A DNA stretch of 64,000 nt from Panopea generosa (lineage: Eukaryota > Mollusca > Bivalvia > Adapedonta > Hiatellidae): positions 45,461,044 through 45,525,043 of the forward strand of contig CM055895.1 of assembly GCA_029582155.1 (NCBI GenBank), given 5' to 3'. Of the stretch, positions 34,880 to 48,115 are shown piece after piece. The first letter of the stretch is position 1. Each line of letters opens with the position of its first letter. A model generated the notes under the pieces. It saw nothing but the letters and a program-made list of their open reading frames with translations, made no database searches and was not told where the DNA came from. The position numbers and the translations under genes are program-made.

Positions 34880-37034
34880 ACTAAAAGAGGGACAGCGATT
34901 AGAAAAAAAAATGCAAAAACTCAACCAAGACAATTCTGGAATTCAATTAAATATGCTATAAAAAAACAACAAGTGATGAAATAAATATAAATTACTTGTT
35001 CAATCATTTCAATTCATTATATGGAGAAAATAATGATACAGAAAACGTAGAAAATGACGATATACAAAATATTAGTGGTGATGATCTCGACTCACAAATA
35101 TTAGAATCAGAAATACGTACTGCAGTTTTTAAGCAAAATAATTTTAAATCACATGGACCTGATGAAATATCAGCAGAGGTAATAAAAGCGTCTTATGATA
35201 TTAACTCACCATTTCTTGTAACAATTTTTAACAGATTATTTGACAAATAGGAATACCCAGAAAGCTGGGGGTTAGGATATATTGTTCCCATATTCAAAGG
35301 TGGTGAGCCAAATGATGTGAAAAACTATCACGGTATAACATTAAACAACATTTTAGCTAAAATATACTCACAGATTCTTTTAAACCGTCTACTATATGGA
35401 CAGAAAAAAAATCAAAATGCCAATTCGGATTTCAAAAGGGCAAAAGTTCAGTAGATTTTGTATTTATTCTCCATTCAATTATCTCTAAGGTATTGAGTAC
35501 AGGTAAAAAATTATATAGCGTCTTTATTGACTATGCAGAATGTTAACTCAACACTTGGCGTGAAACAAGGGGATCCGAGCTCCTCTCTTTTATTTATGAT
35601 GTTCGTTAATGATATAATGGATCATATCAACACCGATCTTAACGGTATATTTGCTCTCGAAGAACTAAAACTATTTTTAATTTTATATGCGGATGACCAA
35701 ATTTTATTCGCAACATCTCCGGTTTCATTAGAACTTATGTTACATGACATTGAATTATATTGTAATGCATACGGACTGAAAATCAACACAAATAAAACTT
35801 AAGTAATGATATTTGCAAAGGGAAGACATACAAGTCACGATTTTTATCTGTGTAATGAATGTCTCGAAAGTGTTACGTCATTTAAATACTTAGGTGTTTA
35901 TTTTTTTTAAAAATGGTAACTTGCACAGAACCCAAAAATGTATTGCCGAACATGCGCCGAAAGCCATGTGCAGTCTATTTTCTATATTCAATCAATATGA
36001 TTTTAAAACAAATGAAAAATGTAAACTTTTTGACACTCTAGTTGTATCCATACTTAATTACTGTTCTGTGATATGGGGCAAAAATGAGGGAAATATCCAT
36101 GCTAAATTTTGTCGCAAAATTCTTATTATTAATCGATCCACAAACCTAGACGGTCTATGCGGAGAATTAGGGCGACTTCCTTTGAGAATAGTGAGGCGAA
36201 TAAATATGATTCGTTATTGAATTCGTATTTTAAAATTTGATAATAATTCTGTTGTCAAAAGAGTGTTTTCCATGTTAGAAAATGACACAAACAACAATGT
36301 AACGTACAATGACCTGAACTGGGCCTATCAGATTAAAAGTATTCTTGACAACCTAGGATTATCAAATATTTGGATAAATCAACTTACTTATGATATACAA
36401 TTTGATTCAATAAAACAAAGAATTATTGACCAATACCACCAAACTTGGTAAAGTAACATAAATAACTCGTCAATGCTTAGTACATACTGTCGTTTTAAAC
36501 ACTCATTTACTCTTGAATCATATCTCGATACCATACAAGAAAAGAAATTCAAAATTGATTTAAGTTGATTTAGATTATTGTCACATAATTTGGAAATAGA
36601 ACGCGGTCGCTATAACAACATACCTAGAAATGACAGACTATGCATATTTTGTAATTCAAATGTTGTCGAAAATGAATATCACTTTGTTAGTATGCCAATC
36701 ATACAGAGATCTTCGTAGAAAATATTTAAAACCATACTTCTGTAGCTGGCCTAACCTAAAAAATTTGATATAATAATGCTATCCATTTTAAATTTATCAA
36801 AACTTATTTACTTTTCAAATAAATTAAGACAAGAACTATTATAATATTTATGCTATCAAAGATAAAAGAAAAGTATTTACCAATGTTAACATATTGTAGA
36901 CATTAATACGCTTCTCTTTATTGAAGTTAATAAGTCTTATTCCATGTACCTATTATGAATTATACGTGTAGGCTAGAAGCACTGTAATTTTGCTTTATGC
37001 TGAATAAAAGTTGTTGTTGTTGTTGTTGTTGTAG
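34880..37034 (+). mobile_element. LINE remnant with reverse transcriptase (copy 3)
   Basis: Several broken + frames encode, in order: the RT fingers (FKSHGPDEISAEVIKASYD), then YIVPIFKGGEPNDVKNYHGI, then LGVKQGDPSSSLLFMMFVND, the catalytic LYADDQILFA near 35,685, YCNAYGLKINTNKT, SFKYLGVYF, and the C-terminal NDRLCIFC...ENEYHF knuckle near 36,630. The same family as copies 1 and 2 is shown by shared C-terminal motifs. Multiple frameshifts and stops make it dead. It ends in a (TTG)n tail at 37,010-37,034 after GAATAAAAG. Confidence 0.9.
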
Positions 37035-37566
37035 TATGAAAAACATGTTTATTTGTTTGCACAATGTGCGACGTCTGTATTGGCGTTTAGATATTTGTAA
37101 TCAATCTAATTTTCATTATAACGTCTTTGGTTTAGTCGTTTAAACGATACGCTTTCAACCAAAAGCAAATTGTTTTCTTTGTTCAAATAACATTTTGCAC
37201 AACTTACGACTCAAGTAATCAAGTTTACGTTTAATTTTAAAAACCGGTACGATCGTTTACTTAGTTGTTTAAACATTAAAAAAAAGCCCCGTATACTTGT
37301 TATTGCAATGTGCGACACAAATTATCAAGTTTAACGCTACCATGTAATGTGAGACGTCTGTATTGGCGTTCAAACTGATTTTCATTGTTAGTCTTTCGTT
37401 TAATCGTTTAAACGATACGCTTTCAATCAAACGCAAATTGTTTTCACTTCCATGTTTATTTCATGAATATTTTAATGATTAATAACTGCATCATATATTT
37501 TATGTATATAATAATTGTTATAAATGTATAAATATAATAAATAACACTGATATTGCTATATAAAAT
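37035..37566. other. AT-rich filler with internal repeats
   Basis: The phrases GTGCGACGTCTGTATTGGCG and TCGTTTAAACGATACGCTTT each occur twice or more (near 37,068, 37,137, 37,350 and 37,413), showing a diverged duplication of about 280 bp. Related GTGCGAC and AAACGCAAATTG phrases also occur before the LINE (34,625 and 34,800), so this filler belongs to the interrupted element. Confidence 0.5.
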
Positions 37567-37621
37567 AGAAATAAAAAGTGGGGCCGGATTAACCATGCTA
37601 AATGGGGCCGGATTATCCAGG

Positions 37622-38589
37622 TTCCCTTTCCTCAACCATACTTTTACCTTTCCTATCTTCTAATTACTTCCCATGCAAGTTTCCTGGATGTCTCACTATG
37701 TCTCATGGAGTGATTCACAAGGCAACGGACTGATTGATTATTTGATGATAATGTTTCATACATTAGGATAAAAGCAGGATAGCATCACATGACTCACATC
37801 GTATTGTGACCAATAGACATTGATTATGTCTGGCAATGTTCATGTCGTATCTTAACTTCCGCCCTGAGTGTACAAAACAATTAATATTGCAATTTGATGC
37901 CGAGTCCATTCAAAGTTGTCTAGAATACATATCCAGTGACACATCTACAGTAATATTAAGTCACTGGCATATCTAAACCACAAATTCCGCAGAACGATTC
38001 ACGAGGGATTATTTAGGTCTGTTTTGAAATGCAACTTAAGCGACATCAGTGGCGTAACTGACCCAAAGATGAAGTACAGGCCTACGAGGTACTGCGTGTT
38101 CTGGGAGTTTGCTTCACCAGGAAAAAAAATGGGATACCTTTCCTGCTTTCTGGTGGCATTCCGATGACATAGAAGTGAGATATATTGAATAATTATGTTT
38201 GTATTTTGTGTACTATCTTATTTACAAACAATTAATAGGTTCTAAATATGGTAAAAAAAACCCGGCATTTTCGAGAAAATGTGTACACCTAGGCGTTTTG
38301 GCGCAAAGGCAGCTACGCCACTGGTCATACATCTATAAAGAAAAGCAAGTTGATATCTGTTATCGATATTTCAAATATTGGTTCAGTATGCCCCTGTAAT
38401 CTGATGAGAGGAAATGAGAACGAATGTACCTTTTCTACATTATTCATTATTCAACATTACCATAAATCAACCTAGATATAAATACGTTTTTTATTACACC
38501 AGTTTACGAAAATTCAAATAAGCCAATAGTCGAGCGGTTTACTGGTATATTGTTAATATGTTAGTTACCTCCCTTGTACCATTACTTTA
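37622..38589. other. Spacer with a diverged duplicate of 44.5 kb
   Basis: The block 37,826-38,020 (GTCTGGCAATGTTCATGTCG, CTTCCGCC, TTAATATT) resembles 44,531-44,690 in the same orientation. A short open frame at 38,199-38,399 has no recognisable domain. Confidence 0.45.
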
Positions 38590-38822
38590 TATGGTGCCGC
38601 AACGACCTGAATTCGGTCACTTCTGAGAATTATGTATATCGCGCACGCGAATTTTAACTTCCTGCACAATTGGCAATATTTATAAATACCGGTAGTATTC
38701 ACGTGGTCATTGAATGCAATGACAAATATAATAAAAATAATGCTTCAGATACATGTTAGAAAGTCATTTTATGATACAGACCTGAAAAAATGTGTTTCTC
38801 ACTGTCCATTTTACAGTTATAA
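38590..38822 (+). repeat. Second copy of the 23.2-kb interspersed repeat
   Basis: It shares TGGTGCC, TCACTTCTGAGAATTATG, ATCGCGCACGCG, AACTTCCTGCA, TGCTTC and TTTCTCACT in order with 23,150-23,380. It begins just after CTCCCTTGTACCATT. It has no transposase nearby. Confidence 0.65.
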
Positions 38823-40270
38823 AACCTCGACAAACGCAAGGTTTGATGCAATACAGGCCACAGTCAAACGTTATAAAAGAAATTCTCGAATGCGTGTCCG
38901 AACCCTATATAAGGCCACTATAGAAATTTACTTTGTGCGCTGTCATATTAAAACGTCCGACCACGTGTTAAAAACATTAGCATTCGCCATAAAGAGGTCG
39001 CCATTGCTTTTCAAAATAGTGTCTTATAGGTTTGGGATGGTACTAAAACCAGGCTCCAGTTGACCGACCATTTTCCGGTTGCAATTAAAAGGCAACATTT
39101 TAATGCGGTGTGTGTAAATGATTGTGGCATATTAGTGCACTTATTTGAAATCATTTTGCAATGCCATTTGTATATTAAATGAAAAATATAATAAAAATAA
39201 TTAGGTCTTACATGTAACTAATCTCTTTTTTTTTGGATGATTTTTGACAATTCCTGCTGAGTTATTGTAAATCATTTTCAAATAGTCGTGTTTTTAATCA
39301 ACAATTACAAAGAATATTATGATATGCTGAACCCATAATAATGAAAATAATAGCACACTCAAGAAGCCACAATTGTTTATTTTGCTCGATACAAAGGGCA
39401 TATATTTTCTTCAAAAACAAAGCAGTTCAATTGGTGTAGTTTTACCGGTGTGGCGTTCAGCACGTTATAAGGATCAGACATATCGTTCAACGTTTACAAT
39501 TTTTTAAAAATACATTTATTTTAACTATTGTTTTTTTTATTAATATATCCACAAATTAGTTTTAAAAATATATTTTCACGATTATAAATTTTATAGAACA
39601 TTACAGTAAATATATATGAAAATATATAAGGTCAGTTTCAAGACATTTTTTACAGATATTTTCCTATTGAATATGCAAATGGATATGCATAATGATGGAG
39701 ATTTGTGAATTTAAACACCATACTTACTATTAAACACACCGCATTTGCCTTTAACCTACAGTCGGCGTTGATTGGATCAGCTTAAAGCTGATCGGGTTTT
39801 GGAATCACCCATGTATTTTGTACCCGGCGCGCGGTTTTTTTTTTTTTTATTATTTCTACATTCCTTGAAACAGTGCATCTTACACCATTAAACATCATAT
39901 TTGCTTACACCTTCACTCACTCTAAATGCCACCTCCTTTATAAGACCTAACCATTGGGTGCCTTTTAAAAGCAGCCAACTTGTTTTAAGAATGAGTTTGA
40001 AATTAGCACAGGACCACATGTTAAATGTAAAATAAGCAAATAGTTTAAAAGGTTTGTTATAAGAAGTGGATAAGAAGAGATGGCTATATAAGGATGCATT
40101 AATAAAGTATTAAATAAAACAAAATATTCCTCGGGGAAATAATCATATTACACAAGTTTAATTTAATTTGCTCAATATTTAATTTTCGGCCACCTGGCCT
40201 TAATAAAAAATAGAAAATTTAATATTGCAGCTTAGGTCCATTTTACTATAAATTGTTTTTCTATAATGAT
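38823..40270. other. Long spacer
   Basis: AT-rich sequence without recognisable gene or RNA. The + open frame 38,710-39,063 begins in the interspersed repeat and shows no domain. Confidence 0.4.
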
Positions 40271-40272
40271 GA

Positions 40273-40454
40273 CGTGACGTCACATCCTGTCTGAAGGTCG
40301 TGTTTACAGACACATAGTAGAGGAGAAATGGATATGGAAACAGGCAACACAATTCCCGCATGGTTGCAATGTTAAATATAACATCTTTAATTAATGTATA
40401 GTACGGGAAATGACGTAACGTCTTTTGACGTTGTCCATACAGGATGTGACGTCG
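40273..40454. repeat. Inverted repeat GACGTCACATCCTGT
   Basis: GTGACGTCACATCCTGT near 40,273 is matched by ACAGGATGTGACGTC near 40,440 in reverse complement. The left copy contains the palindrome TGACGTCA, a CRE-type site, but there is no gene start next to it. Confidence 0.6.
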
Positions 40455-40974
40455 GTTTGTCTATCCCAGAACCTGATATCCCCCGAATCAACCGGGAGAG
40501 CTGGGTCCGTTCTACAGACTAACATCGGCTCCAATTTTCCGAAAGTTTAAAACATGTGGATAAATGTTGACGTACACGTATTTATATTGTGAAGCCAGAC
40601 ACGATACTAATGCTAAGTCAGTCTTATAGCCTATCCATATCGGAATGATGTTCCAAGTCAACCCCCTCCCCAACATTCCAAACCCCTTTGCCGGATTGTG
40701 AACCCGATCATTTTCAGATGAATTCACGGATCCAACCAAATACATCGTTAATAATGTGTTCTGGCGACGGACACATTTCTTCCAAGTTTCCTCGAATACT
40801 ACAAATGCACTTTCACAATATTCAGTGATGTTGAGTGACGCAAAGTAATGTAAACTAATGGTTCACTCGGATACTAGTAGTTGTAACCCATTTTAGTTTC
40901 AGTTTTAAACAATCCTGCGCTCCATTTATGTAATGCGATACTGAAAGTACACTTTCAAGTAAGTTTCGATGGGC

Positions 40975-41520
40975 CCACGCAGGCATTCGTAAACTGGTTA
41001 ATCTGATTAATTACTGGTAATTCTGGAATTCTGGAAACGTCCACTTGTCCTTTATGAAACTGCCAATCATTGAACGGAGGAAAGTGAAATATAAAAAAGG
41101 GTTGTTGTTGTGAAAGAAAAAAAAGAAAAGGATATGTGAGAGAAAAACTTACTTCTCATTGTAGATTTTCAAAGACTAACATGTGTTGTCCATTATCATC
41201 ATGATGCTCACGGGTCGGTTTCACTTGAGATTTCCTCACCTGAAAATGTTCAATTTCCATCCAAATGTTAAATGACCATACAGAATTGATATCAGTTCAC
41301 ATTTTTACTTAGTGGTAAATCGAAACATGGAAAATGATCAATGAAAATGAAGTCAGTATAGCATTTGAAAAATTTGAGTTGAGGTTGTTCTCAAGTTGAG
41401 ATATTTAGTGAAACTGGGGCAATGCAGGGGTTTTTAAACTGATTAACTTCTGGTATTGAATTCTGTAATTATGGGGCAACATTTTTTCCTTTATGAAACT
41501 GTCAATCATTTCAACTAAAG
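40975..41520 (+). repeat. Two diverged copies of a roughly 430-bp unit
   Basis: The block GGCATTCGTAAACTGGTTAA...CCTTTATGAAACTGCCAATCA at 40,980-41,070 returns as TTTTTAAACTGATTAACTTC...CCTTTATGAAACTGTCAATCA at 41,430-41,510. A related piece (TTCTCATTGTAGATTTTCAA, 41,155) returns at 44,223 on the far side of the LINE. Confidence 0.65.
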
Positions 41521-41576
41521 TATGTGAGTTATATTTTCTTATTAGGTTATAATTAGCCGGGATACCCTAGTACTCA

Positions 41577-43975
41577 CTAGATAGATAGAATCTTTATTTC
41601 CTCCATAATTGGAGAGCATATAATAACATATATAAAAATTGCAGTAAATAATTACATATAAATGAACAATATACAATGAGTTACAAGTGAAGAATGAACA
41701 TACGATACGCCTAATATGATGTCATATTGTAAGAGTATTCATAACATGATGGATTTGTTAAAATAACTAAATAAATTATGATTTTATAAAAATCAGTATA
41801 GCTTTTTAACTGTCATATAGTGTACCTTACACTAATATAAGTGAAATAATAACATTGTCCATCTATAATAAATCTTACCGAAATAAAATGCAAGACCCAG
41901 TGATAGACTAATGACAACGATGAACCTTTTGTATCTTACCGAAAAGAAATTAATCATACACTGATTAACAAACAGTAAACATTAGCAGTATCGATAAAAG
42001 TTACTTTAACATACTGTGAAGTATCCCAATATTGAACAATAATATATCTTCAATCTGTTCAATGTCAGATAAATATTCATTAAGCCCGGAAAGCAGTGCA
42101 TAAATCTGATCTTTAGGCGTCTTTTTAATAAATGAATTAAATACCTGAAGACCACAAGTCGTTATTACTGCGTCCCAAAGCTTATTTCTTTCGACAGTGT
42201 TTGCAATACAAAAATGAACAATAGGTAGTACTAAATTATCTACAAGCGTATTACATTTGTTACATAGCTGTACAGCTGTAAACGATTGCAATTTACTTAG
42301 TAGTGACACTGCTGTAAAACATTGTGCTTTTACATACTGATTTTTCCTACTTAATTGCCATAGGAAGCAAGGCCTATTTATGCTAAACATATTCATGACA
42401 TATGATGGACCCATCTTGTCACTTAACCTCATTAACATTGTATTTGAGTAATGTATTAGCACTTTTTGTCTAAGAATATATTTCCATGCATACTTGGATG
42501 GAAATATTGCTGTTTTAGAATAATTAACCAAATAATTATATAGATCATACTTCGTTAATATTCTATAGATGTCAGGAATAAAACCTAATGTTTGTTTATC
42601 ATCACTAAGATATCTTAACAGACGATTAACAAATAATTGCTTAGCAATATACTTATTCGGGAGTCTGCATAATTGACCAAAGAATTATAGCTTCCTGTAG
42701 TCGATTTCCGTTTCAAGTGAAGTTACACCAATAGAGCTTAAAGCAAAATCCGTATTTACATATTGTGGGATATTTTGGATAAATTTTATACAGAATCTAT
42801 GTCCTCGTTCTAGTTGTATAATATTTGATTTGGTTAATGGATTCCATAATTCACAACCATATAGGGATTTTGGTATTATGATTGACTTATATATTGTTAA
42901 TGTTGTCAAGGGATTAAGACCATGCGGATGTAAGCCACTATTAATAAGACTTAAAAAAAGTCCACGTAACTTATTATTTGACTGTCGAATATGATCACTA
43001 ATACACATATATTTGTCACATATAATTCCTAGATGTGTATAATTTTCTGTTTCATGAATAATGTTACTAGATCCTAGTTTCCATGATCTGCAGTTTTTAT
43101 CAAAGTTATGTTTGGATTCATTAAAAACAACAATAGCACATTTTAATGGATTATAATCATATCTCCATTTTATGGAATATTTGTAGCAAATATCTAGCAT
43201 TTTGTCTAAACCTGACTTTGAATACGATACAAGAACCATATCATCCGCGACGGTAGGGGTACCAACCTTCAAGTTTAAAATACACAACCCAAGACTGCTA
43301 CTTTCTATGTCTCTTATCAGACCATCAATGAAAAGAAGATATAATATTGGTGAACTTTTACCCCCTTGTCTTGTTCCTTGAAGAACATTGAACCACTCAG
43401 AAATCGACCCTTGGTTTCGTACACAGCTTTGCATATTACGATACATATTAAAGAATGACATAAATATATAGTTTGTAACGCCGCTATCAAACAATTTGAG
43501 CATAAGTCCATTATGCCACACCCTATCAAAAGCTTGACGAGCATCTAAAAAGCAAACAAACACAAAACCTTGCTCTTGTGCTCTCTGCCATATAAAATAC
43601 ATTCTTTTAGTGCGAAGGAAGTCATCAAACAACCGAGTCCTTCCTGAAACCCCCCTTGTTGGTTACTTAAATTAGAAAGAAGTTTTTGTTTGGAACGTGA
43701 AAGAAATATATTTTCATATAGTTTAAGAGCAGTAGGAGTTAATGTGATTGCTCTATAATTATTGGGATCATCCTTACGTTTACCTCCGCCTTTATGTAAT
43801 GTTATAATGACGCCTTTGTTCATGTTTGGTGGAATGTAACTTGGGGACAGCATAGCTGTATACAGTTTTGCTAGTGTATTAATAACTATATTTCCGCCAA
43901 AAATGTAATGTTCGTAAGAAACATTATCGATCCCACTGGCTTTGCACCGGTTTCCTTTGATAGTATCTCATAATC
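41577..43975 (-). mobile_element. LINE of a second family, 5'-truncated
   Basis: The frames form one reverse transcriptase with two breaks. The N-terminal portion reads CKASGIDNVSYEHY and GVIITLHKGGGKRKDDPNNY then RAITLT. A frameshift near 43,560-43,600 separates it from FVCFLDARQAFDRVWHNGLM, then VLQGTRQGGKSSPILYLLFI, then the catalytic box as VADDMVL in place of YADD. An in-frame TAA at 42,685 interrupts ...YRKL / FFGQLCRLPNK. The frame then continues to 42,001 with a CNKC motif. The 3' end (GAGGAAATAAAGATTC) is followed by an ATCT-type tail at 41,577-41,590. It is truncated near 43,975. Confidence 0.9.
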
Positions 43976-46618
43976 CGCTCAGTGGCGAGTGTCATTTGAG
44001 CACAGTAAAGAAGCTATGCTGGCAAAATGTGTCATTAATTAATGCAAGTGTCTCGGATGTCTGTAGACACCACACTCGGTGACAATCTGAAAGTATTACA
44101 TAGGACCACATGAAACTGAAATATAAGAAAAATGTAATTATATTTTTCTGTGTTTTTGTTTAATGAGTATTATAAACTTTTTTTTTCAAAAGCAAGAATA
44201 TGTGATCAGAGACAAACCTTATTTCTCATTGCAGATTTTCAAAGACTACCATACGTTTATGTGTTGTCCATTTTTATTAAGATGCTCATTTTAATATCAG
44301 TTTCATACATATAACAGAATGATATCTTAATGACCTAGCTTTTATTAAAATTAAAAAAAGATCACATTAGACGTAAATGTATCATTTAATATAAAATGAC
44401 ACTAAAACGAACAAGGCAACATACAGTTTACGTGATCATGTTTTCATGTTAGGCTATATCGAATATGGCTCTTAAATGAATTTAAAAAAAACAACTAATT
44501 AATTTCATTTCACGAGCTAACATCCTTAATATGTCTGGAAATGTTCATTTCGTCTCTTTGCTTCCGCCGAGAGTGCATATGGCAGTTAATATTACAGTTA
44601 GTTGTAAAGAACGCTCAAAGCAGTCTGGAATGCATAGTTGTACAAATGATCCGCGAGGCATTATAAACGTTACATTTGGAATGCTTCTAAATGCAGATTG
44701 ACACGTCTCAGTTTCCTTTTTACGCGGGAGAAGGTTACAAATGCGTTATGGGATTGTGCTCGTATCTATTGGCCTACAGAGCAACAGGTCGATATCTAAT
44801 ATAATTATTGATATATATGAATTAATTATATAAGTGCCTTTAATACAATCATTGAATACTATCCGTGAGAAGAAGATATTGATTATGTCACGTTTTGGTG
44901 GATTTGACATACCAAGCCATCTTAATGATAATGAGACGCTTTTTATCAATTTTAAAAATAATTTAATTTTTAAAACATTTATAGCGATTTTTTCCTGATA
45001 CAATTTATATGGAACCAGTCTAAGATCAGGCTCCCCTGTCTGCTTGTCTTAGAAGTTTTGAGTCTTTAAGTATGCACATAAATATGTTGATTTTAAAAAC
45101 AGAAGCATAGTTAATGTTTTGCTGAAAAGCTGCATCATGCATCAATCAATAAAATTATTTTCTGTTCTGTACCGTTCCGTTCTGTGTTTTTTTTCCGTTC
45201 GTTTCTGTTATTTTATTACGTTATGGATTATTGTGAGTAAAATTAGTCTTTCCAAGAATCTGGACTGCGTTTATTCCGTTAAAAGTTTGATAACGTTGGC
45301 TCACATATTTTCCCGGACACTGATTCAACTTCATACTAGCACACAGTATGCGATAGTTAAGTGAACCAGGCATTAGACGTGTTTGCTGTTTAACGGTGCT
45401 AAACGCAGTTCTTATATCTCCCGAATCAGGTCTATTTACACCCAATGGAAAAGCAGGGAATGCCATGCCTGTCCCACAATTCATAGCTATTGAACGCTTA
45501 CTAAACTGTGACGTCATTCAAACTTTCATTTGAAGGAACTGACCAATGAACGTGCTAAAATGTGGCTTTTCCAACATTGCTATTTAACGGACCCAATCTG
45601 AAACTGGGTCCCCACTACAGATTATTGTTAAAACTAAGCTTGGTCGTTCTTGAAATAACGAATGAAGACAGTCATGTATTTTATGGTTGCCTAAAATAAA
45701 GACGATTGATTCAGACACGGTTTATAAATATTGCATTGGTAAAATCTAAATTAAATAAAAACAATTATTTCAAAGTTGAAAAAAAATTTTTTTGACGAGG
45801 ATAAGGACATGAAATAAATCTAAATGAATTTGAGACTTTTAAAATGGAATGCATTACTTTTAAATATCATAAAGGATGTATTCCTTGATTAACTTCGAAA
45901 ACCGAGCTAGGGAAGTATCACAGACGCAATTTATGGATAGCATCAAATAAATTAAGTACTAAATGATGTCAAATGCATGTAGCTCGTCAAATCCTGAATA
46001 TAATAATAATAATTTATATCTTGTTCAAGTAAATTGACTGTAAAAGGTCTAGTACAAAATTGTATTATTTTATTTTTATGTCTATTGACAATAAACAGTT
46101 TTCAATAAAACTTTTTCTTTTATAATGTCTGCATATCGAGTTGTGGTTCGATGCTCTCCATTATCATTTATGAAAATAAAGATATGTGAACCTTTTCTGA
46201 ATTTCAGACTGTCTGTGGAAAATATGCCAGACGACATTTTAAATCAAGGTAAGATGCACTATATTCAAATGTAGGATGTGCTTTATTAATATCGCTGTTT
46301 TTGTACGCTACGTCGGTCTATTCTGAATGTCAAGGCCAGGTCACATATATAGGCAATGTGTTCATTTCAAAGTCAATGATGCACTTCAGTAAAACGTAAC
46401 AAAAGGACCACCACTACCCAAACTTGTGTTTAGTTTATACTTATTTATTTTAGCTTTATTGCGATGAAAGCTCAGAGTTTATATAAACCGCTCTCGAGTC
46501 CGCTTCCTGGGTAGAACCAGTACTGAGTGTTGTTTATTGAGAGGCATCTGGTAACGTCTTGATGCTTAATCGTAACATCACAGTTTCAATGCAGAAAATG
46601 GCGACAGTACAGAAGCCC
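43976..46618. other. Long spacer with diverged repeats
   Basis: It contains the 44,223-44,310 repeat of the 41.2-kb unit and the 44,531-44,690 repeat of the 37.8-kb block. Near 46,490-46,540 there is a SINE tail fragment (CTGGGTAGAACCAGTACTGA) on the minus strand. No gene is supported; the short open frames lack domains and splice logic. Confidence 0.45.
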
Positions 46619-47746
46619 TGTGGCAACCTTTAGTGTAACAAAAATCCTGTGTGTTACAGTTGTTACAATAAGGGTTGATACCGCAACCCTTAGTGTAACA
46701 AAATCATTTTTTGTAACACTAGGGGTTGATACCGCAACCCTGAGTGTAACAAAAATGTGTTGTTACACTAAGGGGCGATATGTGACATATTGTTGCAATA
46801 TTTTACAAAATTTAGGAAATCTTCTCTATAGTATCCCTACATATTATTGCAAATTACACAATTTATACAATTTATTCGTTTAATACTAATATGTATTGTT
46901 TATGCAAGCGCATTGAAATTGGGGGGTGGGGTGGTGGAAGGGATATAGTGCTACCAATGTCCGTCCGCCGTACCGTTCGCCCATCCGTTTGTACGTCCGT
47001 TCTTCCGTACGTTACAATTTTCAGGTCAATGTCATTGTTACTAGAAATAGAAAATCGCTGTCAACGCTTACCGGCATTATTTTCCATCCGATGCAAGTTA
47101 CACAAATGGTCAGAACAGTGATACTTCGCATGCGTTTGTGATTCACGATTTTCGGCTCAAGGTCAATGTCATTAAGGGTTTCGGTTATAAATAACCCTTA
47201 ATGTAACAAAAATATACCTATCCCCGGAATAAAATTTTCTTCACCAAATCACATCCACATAAAATTCATTTTGTTACACTTAGTGTTGCGATTATAAACG
47301 ACCTTCAGTGTAACACAATCTATTATGTTACTTTCTTTATTACACCAAGGGTTGCGGTTATCAGCTTATTACTTGTGTAATAAATGAAAAAAGCCACATG
47401 AAACATGTCTTTAAGTGTTTTGAAACAGCCACATACTTTTTTCAACTGTTTTTCAACCGTCAAAAAAAATTACTAACCGTAAACCATAGCCACTTAACTA
47501 CCACTTCGTGTGTGTGGACGGACGAACATGGGTAACACTATATACCCCCATTTCATTGCAGGGATAAAAAAAAATCTAGTTGAAATAAAATTGTTACACT
47601 AAGTGAACCTGTTTTATAATCAAATGCCAATACATATACCAAACATACGCTTAGTGTAACAATTGTTACACTAAGGGTTGACACCTCAACCCTTAGTGTA
47701 ACAAAACCAATGTTGTTGTTTTTTTGTTACACTAAGGGTTGCCACA
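46619..47746. mobile_element. 1,128-bp non-autonomous DNA transposon with 6-bp target duplication
   Basis: The left end is TGTGGCAACCTTTAGTGTAA then CAAAAA; the right end is the reverse complement with one mismatch in 26 bp. AAGCCC flanks both sides (46,613-46,618 and 47,747-47,752). The motif CCCTTAGTGTAACAAAA and its reverse complement recur inside (about 46,660-46,770, 47,195-47,350 and 47,590-47,735), so subterminal and internal copies of the terminus are present. There is no transposase. A stretch at 46,955-47,010 is rich in GTCCGT and CCGTAC. Confidence 0.85.
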
Positions 47747-47967
47747 AAGCCCTGTTAATTGCATGTTGTTTTGTCTTCATTAAACATGTTTGTATCGTTG
47801 GGGGAAGTTGGGTTTATAGCTGATTAACCACAACTGTGACTATGGCGACTATAGCATTTCTGTATCTGTTGGTTTATATTTATATGCAATGCAAGTACTT
47901 CGAAAACTGTTTTAATTGTGTGCAAATCTTTACACAAACCAGATTATATTTTTCATCCGGTTTTGAT

Positions 47968-48115
47968 GGTAAGTGAAGACCTCAGAACGAATCTGAGTAG
48001 AACCACCAACATCCTCCGCTCTGTAACTGACAATTTGTCCAATATAAGTATTTTTGCCCGAGCTGTAATCGCACCCACGGCCTAAGCAGTGCTAGATAGT
48101 TAGGTGGTTTTGTGA
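47968..48115 (-). mobile_element. Degenerate SINE (family shared with 57.9 kb)
   Basis: GAAGACCTCAGAACGAATCT then GAGTAGAACCACC matches 57,870-57,905. On the minus strand a decayed tRNA-like head lies at the right end, near 48,060-48,115. Confidence 0.55.

Larger units (their letters stand above)
34131..37621. mobile_element. Segment between 50-bp inverted repeats rich in CCGGCCC
   Basis: The left arm, about 34,131-34,179, reads TTATCCGGCCCTATTTAGCA then TGGTTAATCCAGCCCAACTT. The right arm, about 37,567-37,621, is the reverse complement with few changes. Extra ATCCGGCCC-type phrases precede the left arm (34,067-34,118). Between the arms lie a TC microsatellite and a LINE remnant in AT-rich filler. 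It looks like a non-autonomous DNA transposon into which a LINE inserted. Confidence 0.6.

Noticed and set aside
40266..40282. CRE-like TGACGTCA as a promoter element
   Set aside because: It belongs to an inverted repeat and no gene start lies nearby.
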